Assembly (NCBI GenBank): GCA_964619265.1
Contig: CAZUCE010000040.1
Location: 1 to 38,824, forward strand
Direction of reading: 5' to 3'
Source of the DNA: CAZUCE01 sp964619265
GTDB taxonomy: Bacteria; Planctomycetota; UBA1135; GCA-002686595
DNA length: 38,824 nt
Shown one piece after another: positions 32,730 through 38,824 of this stretch. Position 1 is the stretch's first letter; every line of letters starts with the position of its first letter. The translations under genes and the position numbers were made by a program. Under the pieces are notes generated by a model that was not told where the DNA came from, made no database searches, and worked only from the letters and a program-made list of their open reading frames with translations.

Positions 32730-34171
32730 CGGACCGACTCCGAAACGCGACGCACCCAGACTTCCGATTCCCCTTCGAACCACTCGTCCAGGTCCTCGAA
32801 CTCCAGCACGTGACCGCGACCGCCGCTGGAGCCGACCGGAAGCCGCGTTCGGCCGACCAGCAGACCCGCAGGCAGTCCCGACTCGCCCGATCCTGAGTAA
32901 ATCGTGGCCTCGACGAACTCACCGGGGCCCAACCCTTCCGCTTGGATCGGCAGGACGTCTCGCCAGTGAAAACGTACGCGGCCCGACTTTGCGCTGCGAC
33001 CTAGCGAGGTGATGCGGCCCAGCACGCGCGGGGCGGAACGGCCGTCCGCGAAGTGGAGCTCGCAAGCCGCCGGAAGTCCGAGCCCGCGCTCGGCCAGCAG
33101 CCGGACCTCGCTGGAAGTCTGCGAACGATCTCCGATGCGACCCACCAGCCGCACCCCGCGCACAACGGCAGCGCCCACACGAACTCCAGCCCTTGAGCCC
33201 TGATTCAACTGCACCGCATCCCCAAGGGGCGACGGATCACCGGGGCTCGTGCCCCGCGCTGCGATCCACAGGTCTTCGTCCAGCGGTGGCGTCGGAGGCG
33301 GCGGCTCGATGTCTCCGGGCCCCGAGGGAGCCAACACGACCACGTGGAACAGACCGCTCAAGTAGTCGACCTCCGGCTCGACGCGCCAATCCTCTTCCCC
33401 TTCCCCGCGCGAAAGCCTCCCGAGCCCGTAGCCCTCGGCCAGCGCGGAAAACCGATCCAGCTCCGGTAGCAGCTCGTGCACGGTGACTCGTCCGCTCAGC
33501 TCGCCGCGCCGGAAGGCGGACCGGTCGCGACTCGGATGATGAGCCGCGAGCAACGCCCTGCGCTGGGCGATCGGTCCACGACCCTCGACCACCACGCCGC
33601 CGACGACCAGTTCAACCGCGTCCTCCACACTCGCAAGTCCCGCGTCGATCAGCGGCTGCGGCGGAAGGACGCGGGCTCCCACGAAAGTGTCGCGTCCGGT
33701 GACCAGGGTGACCCGCAGGGTGCCTTCCCGCTCGAGAACTTCGCCCACGCGACCCACGTAAATGTCCCGGTGAACCACAGGCAGCCCGGCGCTCAAACCC
33801 TCGAGCGTCCAGGGTTGCACGATCAACTCGTCGGTTCGCCCCGAAGGCCGTCGCACCACCGCTGCTGGAACCCGCCTACGTCCGGCCGTGAGCGCCGGAT
33901 CTCCCGGTTCCGCCGAAGCGAACAGCGCCTCCAAAAACTCGGTTGCCCGGGCCGACTCGGCACTCCGCCGGACGAGCAACTCCGGGTCGTCCGCGTCGAA
34001 CCCACGCCGCGCCATCCCCCCGAGCGGCCCGGTGAACCGACCCAAGTGCGCCATCGCTCCCGAGAACTCCGAGGCGGCCCGCTCAAGCGGCGGCAGCGGC
34101 TTCAGAGAACCGACCACAAACAAGACCAACAGCGCGGAGAAGACCGCGTCCGGATGCAACCAGCGGTTCAT
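32726..34171 (-). CDS. mreC: Rod shape-determining protein MreC, enlarged
   Basis: 481 residues, longer than the usual 280-370. One membrane segment (about 9-25, VFSALLVLFVVGSL) precedes a short helical part. Two MreC-type beta regions can be seen: RPSGRTDELIVQPWTLEGLS with AGLPVVHRDIYVGRVGEVL (about 110-150), and GSRAGVRVGAAVVRGVRLVG followed by SSEVRLLAERGLGLPA (about 330-385). Between them lies an extra stretch of about 130 residues with a Pro-rich linker (EPPPPTPPLDED). MreC is a periplasmic scaffold that activates PBP2/RodA. The gene is 70 bases after mreB and overlaps mreD by four bases. The coiled coil typical of MreC is weak here. Confidence 0.88.
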   Translation of the reverse strand: MNRWLHPDAVFSALLVLFVVGSLKPLPPLERAASEFSGAMAHLGRFTGPLGGMARRGFDADDPELLVRRSAESARATEFLEALFASAEPGDPALTAGRRRVPAAVVRRPSGRTDELIVQPWTLEGLSAGLPVVHRDIYVGRVGEVLEREGTLRVTLVTGRDTFVGARVLPPQPLIDAGLASVEDAVELVVGGVVVEGRGPIAQRRALLAAHHPSRDRSAFRRGELSGRVTVHELLPELDRFSALAEGYGLGRLSRGEGEEDWRVEPEVDYLSGLFHVVVLAPSGPGDIEPPPPTPPLDEDLWIAARGTSPGDPSPLGDAVQLNQGSRAGVRVGAAVVRGVRLVGRIGDRSQTSSEVRLLAERGLGLPAACELHFADGRSAPRVLGRITSLGRSAKSGRVRFHWRDVLPIQAEGLGPGEFVEATIYSGSGESGLPAGLLVGRTRLPVGSSGGRGHVLEFEDLDEWFEGESEVWVRRVSESVR

Positions 34172-34216
34172 ACCTCGACCCGAATCTCCGCGGGGCTATT
34201 CGTCCGGTCGTCCGTC

Positions 34217-34234
34217 CGGTCGCTCGGGCGACCG
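34217..34234 (-). other. Short hairpin in the mreB-mreC gap
   Basis: CGGTCG (34217-34222) and CGACCG (34229-34234) form a 6-bp stem with a six-base loop, right after the mreB stop. No T-run follows. It may moderate transcript levels between mreB, which is usually made in excess, and mreC. Confidence 0.35.
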
Positions 34235-34241
34235 CTAGCCA

Positions 34242-35306
34242 TCAAGGCTCGTCGTCGTTGAACAGGACGCCCGAGTAAATGTCGAGGTCCTCGAGGAAGA
34301 TCCCGGTGCCGCGCGCCACAGCGGTCAGCGGCTCATCGCCGATTCGCGTTTGAATGCCAAGCCGCTCGGTGATCGCCCGATCGATGCCGACCAGCAATGC
34401 ACCACCGCCGACGACCGTGGCGCCCGAGTCGACCAGGTCGGCCGAAATTTCCGGCGGGGCCTGCTCGAGCACTTGGCGAATCGCTTCGCAGATCGCCGAG
34501 ACCGGCTCGGACAACGCCTCGCGAATCTCCACCGAGTCGATCGTCACCTCGCGCGGAAGCCCAGTCACCGCGTCGCGGCCCTTCACCTCCATCTCAAGTT
34601 CTTGCTCGAGTTCGGCCGCCGAGCCGATCTTGTGCTTGATGCGTTCGGCGGTTTGCTCACCGATCAGCAAGTTGTGCTTGCGACGCATGTGTCCGGTGAT
34701 CGCTTCGTCCATGTCGTCGCCGGCGACGCGCAAGGAATGCGCCACGACCGCCTCGGCCAAGGACAGGACCGCGATCTCGGTCGTTCCCCCTCCGATGTCG
34801 ACGATCAGGCAGCCGGTTGGTTCGGTCACCGGTAGCGCTACGCCGATGGCCGCCGCGATCGGCTCGTCCACCAGGTGCACGCGGCGTGCACCAGCGCGCT
34901 CGGCGGATTGGATCACCGCGCGACGCTCGACGGCCGTGATTCCGACCGGGACCGCGATCACCACACGCGGCTTGACCCACGAGCGGCCCCCATGGACCTT
35001 GTGGATGAAGTAGCGGAGCATCTTCTCGGTGATCTCGAAATCCGCGATGACGCCGTCCCGCATCGGGCGGATCGCCTCAAATTTGCCCGGCGTCTTGCCG
35101 AGCATGGCCTTGGCCGCGGCACCGACCGCCATGCCGTTGTTCAGCACCTGCTTGGTCTCGCGGTGCACCGCGACGACACTCGGTTCGTTCAGGATGATCC
35201 CGCGACCGCGAACGCAAACCAAGGTGTTCGCGGTTCCAAGGTCGATGCCCATGTCGACCGAAAAGCGGCCGAGGAGCCATTCCAGAGGTTTGGTGGCGTT
35301 GGCCAT
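34242..35306 (-). CDS. mreB: Rod shape-determining protein MreB
   Basis: 354 residues, normal length. Actin-fold nucleotide motifs are clear: MGIDLGTANTLVCVRGRGII (phosphate 1), LIVDIGGGTTEIAVLSLAEA (phosphate 2), and VVGGGALLVGIDRAI (adenosine). The helix HLVDEPIAAAIGVALP and DMDEAITGHMRRKHNLLIGE are typical of MreB, not of FtsA or DnaK. MreB filaments guide the elongation machine along the inner membrane. An N-terminal amphipathic helix (MANATKPLEWLLGRF) may bind the membrane. It is the first gene of mreB-mreC-mreD-PBP2-rodA. Its leader contains an inverted repeat and a possible promoter at 35414-35446. Confidence 0.98.
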   Translation of the reverse strand: MANATKPLEWLLGRFSVDMGIDLGTANTLVCVRGRGIILNEPSVVAVHRETKQVLNNGMAVGAAAKAMLGKTPGKFEAIRPMRDGVIADFEITEKMLRYFIHKVHGGRSWVKPRVVIAVPVGITAVERRAVIQSAERAGARRVHLVDEPIAAAIGVALPVTEPTGCLIVDIGGGTTEIAVLSLAEAVVAHSLRVAGDDMDEAITGHMRRKHNLLIGEQTAERIKHKIGSAAELEQELEMEVKGRDAVTGLPREVTIDSVEIREALSEPVSAICEAIRQVLEQAPPEISADLVDSGATVVGGGALLVGIDRAITERLGIQTRIGDEPLTAVARGTGIFLEDLDIYSGVLFNDDEP

Positions 35307-35413
35307 GTGCAGGTTCGTCGGGGGCGCGGAGGGGGGCGAGATGCGGCAGCGAAATCGGGAGTGCGCCCGAGGAACCTAAGTCGTCGCGCACCTGGGAAAC
35401 CCAAGGCCTCCGG

Positions 35414-35446
35414 TCGCGAGTGTAGCTCGCGAGGCCGGACGGTTAA
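35414..35446 (-). promoter_or_regulatory. mreB: Candidate mreB promoter with overlapping inverted repeat
   Basis: On minus, TTAACC (35446-35441) and TACACT (35424-35419) are spaced by 16 bases and resemble -35 and -10 boxes. The perfect inverted repeat TCGCGAG-TGTAG-CTCGCGA (35414-35432) covers the -10 box and could be an operator. The site is about 115 bases upstream of the mreB ATG. Assigned by eye only. Confidence 0.3.
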
Positions 35447-35522
35447 TACGGTGCCAAAGCAAATCATCACGCTCTAGCCCGTGACCCGGCCGCATGGAGC
35501 CCCCTGCGGCGAGGATCCAAGT

Positions 35523-35531
35523 TATCCACAA
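35523..35531 (+). promoter_or_regulatory. Perfect consensus DnaA box
   Basis: TTATCCACA matches the DnaA consensus at all nine positions and lies four bases from the terminator at 35536-35577, in the gap upstream of mreB. It is a single box, so not an origin; DnaA regulation of mreB or chance are the options. Confidence 0.35.
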
Positions 35532-35535
35532 ACGG

Positions 35536-35577
35536 CAAACGCCCCCTCCGCGCCAAGACGCGGAGGGGGCGTTTGCA
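35536..35577. terminator. Strong 18-bp perfect hairpin terminator
   Basis: Arms 35536-35553 (GCAAACGCCCCCTCCGCG) and 35560-35577 are perfectly complementary with a six-base loop. The stem ends in AAAC/GTTT, giving short T-rich 3' sides in both directions. It lies 26 bases after the stop of the 82-residue gene and separates that operon from mreB. Confidence 0.85.
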
Positions 35578-35603
35578 GGCCGGAGCCGCCGGACCGAATC
35601 CGA

Positions 35604-35852
35604 TCAGCCGCCGAAGAACATGCCTTTGCCCAGGAACTTGCCCAGGGTGTAGTCGACCATCAGGAGCGCCAGGACGAGCACGACCGTGGTCGCGATGCCA
35701 AGAGCGCCTTCGAGGCCCATCCCGTCGTCCGCGGCGGATGCGGCCGCAGCCGGGGAGCGATCGGAACGACGTGAAGAAGTCGAGCGGGAGGCTCCACCGG
35801 AGCTCCGCGAGGAAGACCGGGAGGAGGAACTAGAGGAACGCTTACGTGCCAT
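35604..35852 (-). CDS. Small Ser/Arg-rich membrane protein
   Basis: 82 residues from ATG 35852. The first 33 residues are almost only Ser and Arg with a few Gly, Thr and Lys (MARKRSSSSSSRSSSRSSGG); an Ala-rich link follows; one membrane helix spans about 48-70 (GALGIATTVVLVLALLMVDY); the end is short and Gly/Phe-rich (GKGMFFGG). I do not recognise a family. The basic tail would face the cytoplasm and could bind nucleic acid or acidic lipids, or be phosphorylated; this is inference. It follows the coiled-coil membrane protein gene by 29 bases and is followed by a strong terminator, so it is the last gene of that transcript. Confidence 0.75.
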   Translation of the reverse strand: MARKRSSSSSSRSSSRSSGGASRSTSSRRSDRSPAAAASAADDGMGLEGALGIATTVVLVLALLMVDYTLGKFLGKGMFFGG

Positions 35853-35881
35853 GGGTTGAAGACCTTCGGGTTGGGATGGCC

Positions 35882-36733
35882 TTACAGGCGGGTCGCTGCG
35901 TAGTCGCCGCGCTCGATGCCGGCGCCTTCGGGGTTGATCTCGATCACGGCCGAGCACTTGTCCGCGACAACACTCGCCACGCGAACGCGACCCTTGTAGG
36001 AGTTCTCCGAGTAGATCTCGAAGGTCATTCCACGTTGGACTCCGCTGTCGGTGCCGACGTTGAGGGCGACGAGGCCCGGCGAAATGCTGTTGTTGATGTC
36101 GATGACGCGGCCGGCCACTTGGGGCTGAATGGTGGCCGAGGGGACATAGCCTTCCAGGACGGCGACCTCGAGCTGCGCCTCGGCGCGACTCAGATCGGCG
36201 CGGGTCGAGGTCAGGGCAACCTCCAGATCCTCCATCTCGTTCATGGCCTTGGCGAGCGCCACCTCGGCGTCGCGCTGGGCCCCGACGGCGCTGGAAGCCT
36301 CGTCGAGGGCTCTATCGCGCTCCCCTTCGGCTTCGCGGCGAGCCTCTTCGGCACGCTCGGCGCGCTCGGTGGCCTGGGTCACGGACGAGCTGATGTCGCC
36401 AAGTCCGGACTCGATGCCACCCAACTTGGCTCCCAGCTCTTCGTTCTTGCGCTTGAGCTCGTCGCGCTCGCTCTCCAGGTCCGAGACCAGGTTTTGGAGG
36501 CTGTCGCGGTTCTCGCGCAGGACGTCCCGGTCGCTCTTGACCGTAGTGAGGCTGGTGTTGGCCGCGTTGAAGCGGGAGGTCGCTTCACCGACCTCGGCTT
36601 CCTTTTCGGTGCGCAGCTTGTCGATCTCGGCGTTGAGATCCTCGGTGGTAGCCAGCCCGTGGGCCGCGTAGCCGAGGAACGCCGCTGCCAGGACCAGGTT
36701 GATGACGATGAAGACGAGACCGATGGGCTTCAT
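35882..36733 (-). CDS. Coiled-coil membrane protein with MreC-like C-terminal beta domain
   Basis: 283 residues. An N-terminal membrane anchor (about 4-24, IGLVFIVINLVLAAAFLGYA) is followed by a long heptad-like coiled coil (about 30-190, rich in Glu, Arg, Ala, Leu), then a compact beta-rich end (about 200-283) reading AGRVIDINNSISPGLVALNV, GTDSGVQRGMTFEIYSEN and YKGRVRVASVVADKCSAVIE. The layout anchor-coil-beta barrel recalls MreC, and the 'GVQRGMTFEIY' turn resembles the MreC phrase 'G..xGV..G..V', but the sequence is not MreC and a separate mreC exists nearby. A periplasmic scaffold role is a reasonable guess. It is followed by the small Ser/Arg-rich membrane protein gene. Confidence 0.85.
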   Translation of the reverse strand: MKPIGLVFIVINLVLAAAFLGYAAHGLATTEDLNAEIDKLRTEKEAEVGEATSRFNAANTSLTTVKSDRDVLRENRDSLQNLVSDLESERDELKRKNEELGAKLGGIESGLGDISSSVTQATERAERAEEARREAEGERDRALDEASSAVGAQRDAEVALAKAMNEMEDLEVALTSTRADLSRAEAQLEVAVLEGYVPSATIQPQVAGRVIDINNSISPGLVALNVGTDSGVQRGMTFEIYSENSYKGRVRVASVVADKCSAVIEINPEGAGIERGDYAATRL

Positions 36734-36959
36734 GCGGGAGGTTCCGTGGCCCTGAAGGACCGAGGGTTTAAGGGGGGAGGGGCCGAGATGCCGCCCTTAG
36801 GTTCCCTGGAAGGGAGCCCGAGAGCAACGGCGCTCGGGGGGAAGCGTCGTTCGGGAGAGCGCAACGGGGGAAGGCCCCGAGGCGCGCGACTATAGGTAGC
36901 CCCAAGGGGAGGGGTCAAGCGCGGGAAAGCAGCGTCCGTGGCCCATTTCGAGGTGGCGG

Positions 36960-36979
36960 GCTGCCCGACTAGGGGCAGC
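36960..36979 (-). terminator. Hairpin after lnt
   Basis: GCTGCCC (36960-36966) and GGGCAGC (36973-36979) form a perfect 7-bp stem with a six-base loop, 21 bases after the lnt stop codon. No T-run follows, so termination would be weak. The remaining gap to 36734 has two further small GC hairpins (near 36800-36840) and probably the promoter of the coiled-coil gene. Confidence 0.45.
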
Positions 36980-37000
36980 TATCCCCGTAGGCCGGCCTGG

Positions 37001-38719
37001 TCACCGATCGAACTCAGGTCGAAGCGCTCCGAACGCGGGCATCAGGGGGCGGCGCCCGGCCAGGATCGCGAGGGCGGCCCCGAGGGCAACCAGACCCCAG
37101 CGCCAGGGGGCGAACCACCTCGCATAGGGCGGAGGAGGCTGATCGCGCGGCTTTGGAACCGGAACCGTAACCGCCAGGGTGCCGGCCACATCCCGGTCCC
37201 TGCCCTCGACCAGGAGCGTGTCGACCCGCCGCCCGCGAGGATCGAGAACCGTCGTGATTCCGGTGTTCGTGCAGCGAATCAGGGATCGCCCGCTGGCCAC
37301 CGCCAGGACCTTCGAGAAGGCCACCATCTGGTCCAGTTCCCAGGAACCGTGGTACCAGGCCTCGTTCGAGACCATCACGAACAGGTCGACCGGCTCCCGC
37401 CGGACGGTGTCCAAATAGGGCCCTTGATAGGCGTTGTCGAAGCAGATGGTGGCCCCCACTCGCACGGGCGATTTTCCCGCCCGCTCGAGCCCCAGGACCG
37501 AGCTCTTCTCCCCGGCAAGAAAATCGGGCAGGTAGCCGGCCATGTCGAAGATCCAGTCGCGAACCATTTCGAAGCGATCGAGCCCGAGGACGGTTTCCCC
37601 GCCCGGCGCGAGCTTCTGCTTGGCGCCCAGCTCGCGGCGAATCACCGGCTCGTCTGCGCCCGCCACCCGCTGCCACAGGGCCAGGATGTTCCGCCGCCTG
37701 AAGATTCCGTCGTGGACGACCCATTCCTCGGCCCCACTGAGGAATGCCGTCGACTCCGGAATCGCGCCCAAGACCTCGCCCTCCAGATAGATCTGCTCGA
37801 TCTCACGGAGCCGCAGCAGCTGCCGCGGGTTCGCCGAATGATTGAGCCAAGGCGCGAAGCCGACGCCGGCTTCCACCGCTTCGACCACGCCAGGTCCGGC
37901 CACGCTGGCCGGCGAGGAGGTCTCCGGCCAGCAGACCGCATCCACCGGCCCCGCCTGCGCGAGGCCCTTCTGGGTCAGCTCAATCTGTCGATCCAGGCGA
38001 CCGCGCCAATCGAGCTGGCCCTGCTTCTGATCCACCGAAAAGTTGGGCTGAACGAGCAAGAAGCGCGGCCCCGGCTCGAGCTCCGGCGCCCCGAACACTT
38101 GGCCGCCGATCACCGCCAAAAGAAATGGAGCGCCCCCCAAGGCCAGGGGGGCCGGCCGGCGTTCCCGGAGGGCTACGGATACGCCGGCGCCCAGCGCCAC
38201 GATCGTGAACGAAAGCCCCTCCACGCCCACCACCCGAGCGCCGGCCAGCCAGAACTCGTGGGCGCTGGCCAAGTGCCCGACCCGCAGCCAGCCCATCCCG
38301 AAGGGCGGTTCGAGGAGGTCTCGCAGGGTTTCGAAGGTCACCCAAGCGATAGGCGCGGCAACCGGCAACGGAAGGCGCCAGCGAGCTCCCGAGCAGAGGC
38401 GCCGCAGGGCCCAGCCGGATCCCGCCGCGTAGAGCCCCATTCCGATCGCCGCCGGAGGGAGGGCCACGGCAAACACGTACGCGATCCAAAACAGCGTGAT
38501 CCCAAGGCCCAGGCTGCCCGCTAACCACTCGATCCAAAAAGCAAAGCGCCCGGGCCGCGAAGCCGCGTGGGACCAGGCCCAAAAGGCAAGCACCGCAAGC
38601 CACGGACTGCCGTCCTGGGTCAACGCTCCGGGGCCAGCTGCAACCAACAGAGCCCAAGCTCCGAACACGAGAAGAACCCGCGCAAGCGGTCTGCAGTCAT
38701 CCTTCGCACGTACATCCAT
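37001..38719 (-). CDS. lnt: Apolipoprotein N-acyltransferase
   Basis: 572 residues from ATG 38719, slightly long for the family (about 500-540). The N-terminal third has about six membrane segments; the rest is a nitrilase-fold domain in the periplasm. The catalytic triad is visible: Glu266 in AVCWPETSSP, Lys367 in AKQKLAPGGE, Cys426 in GATICFDNAYQG. Later family blocks VSNEAWYHGSWELDQM and CTNTGITTVLDPRGR are also present. A last membrane segment lies near the C-terminus. Lnt adds the third acyl chain to lipoproteins, the step before sorting to the outer membrane. This agrees with the lipoproteins of the window. It lies upstream of the coiled-coil gene on the same strand but 267 bases away. 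Confidence 0.96.
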   Translation of the reverse strand: MDVRAKDDCRPLARVLLVFGAWALLVAAGPGALTQDGSPWLAVLAFWAWSHAASRPGRFAFWIEWLAGSLGLGITLFWIAYVFAVALPPAAIGMGLYAAGSGWALRRLCSGARWRLPLPVAAPIAWVTFETLRDLLEPPFGMGWLRVGHLASAHEFWLAGARVVGVEGLSFTIVALGAGVSVALRERRPAPLALGGAPFLLAVIGGQVFGAPELEPGPRFLLVQPNFSVDQKQGQLDWRGRLDRQIELTQKGLAQAGPVDAVCWPETSSPASVAGPGVVEAVEAGVGFAPWLNHSANPRQLLRLREIEQIYLEGEVLGAIPESTAFLSGAEEWVVHDGIFRRRNILALWQRVAGADEPVIRRELGAKQKLAPGGETVLGLDRFEMVRDWIFDMAGYLPDFLAGEKSSVLGLERAGKSPVRVGATICFDNAYQGPYLDTVRREPVDLFVMVSNEAWYHGSWELDQMVAFSKVLAVASGRSLIRCTNTGITTVLDPRGRRVDTLLVEGRDRDVAGTLAVTVPVPKPRDQPPPPYARWFAPWRWGLVALGAALAILAGRRPLMPAFGALRPEFDR

Positions 38720-38824
38720 AGAGAGGCATCCTGGCCAATCGGGCAGCAACAGAGCAACGCGCACCCTCGAGATCGTTGATCCAGCGCCAAAGCGAACCAC
38801 CCCCGGCTAGATCGGGAATACGGT

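Noticed and set aside
35523..35531. Replication origin at the DnaA box
   Set aside because: Only one box is present, with no AT-rich unwinding region and no dnaA or dnaN gene.

Overview
The window is high-GC DNA, consistent with a free-living Gram-negative bacterium. It carries a secretin, lipoprotein signal peptides and an apolipoprotein N-acyltransferase (outer membrane), a full mreBCD-PBP2-RodA elongation cluster (peptidoglycan and an elongated shape), and a bacterial microcompartment (BMC) operon. Large secreted TPR and Ig-like lipoproteins together with a BMC-H/BMC-T/aldehyde dehydrogenase set suggest Planctomycetota or a neighbouring phylum. If so, the MreBCD/PBP2/RodA set would point to a deep-branching, peptidoglycan-building lineage. 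This placement is inference; no 16S rRNA gene or other decisive marker is present. No insertion sequence, phage, CRISPR array, tRNA or rRNA was seen.

Layout. (1) 1-5037, minus strand: a small secreted protein, a secretin, a GspK-type minor pseudopilin and the start of a hydantoinase B/oxoprolinase gene, joined by tiny start/stop overlaps. (2) 5038-5932: about 0.9 kb without a convincing gene, ending in a strong bidirectional terminator. (3) 5933-9531, minus: lipoprotein, rpsO and pnp, with several strong hairpins in the rpsO-pnp gap. (4) 9832-12633: a winged-helix regulator divergent from a SulP anion transporter and a beta-carbonic anhydrase, probably a bicarbonate/CO2 module. (5) 12769-20297: a 1048-residue Ig-like lipoprotein (minus), divergent from two exported TPR proteins (plus). 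(6) 20321-20400: a 20-bp tandem repeat between convergent genes. (7) 21634-25420, minus: a compact microcompartment operon (BMC-H, acylating aldehyde dehydrogenase, BMC-H, divergent tandem-BMC, tandem BMC-T), followed in the same direction by an MFS exporter gene (20393-21634). (8) 25710-27824, plus: a GT-C type multi-membrane glycosyltransferase-like protein. (9) 27845-35306, minus: mreB-mreC-mreD-PBP2-rodA, in which PBP2 is 1068 residues, far longer than usual. (10) 35604-38719, minus: lnt, a coiled-coil membrane protein and a tiny Ser/Arg-rich membrane protein, closed by an 18-bp perfect terminator.

The most unusual items are the microcompartment operon, which lacks PduL, pentamer and signature-enzyme genes in view and whose aldehyde dehydrogenase ends in a long Pro/Ala-rich tail with a Cys cluster; the giant insertion in PBP2; and the secretin-GspK pair standing without the rest of a type II secretion system.
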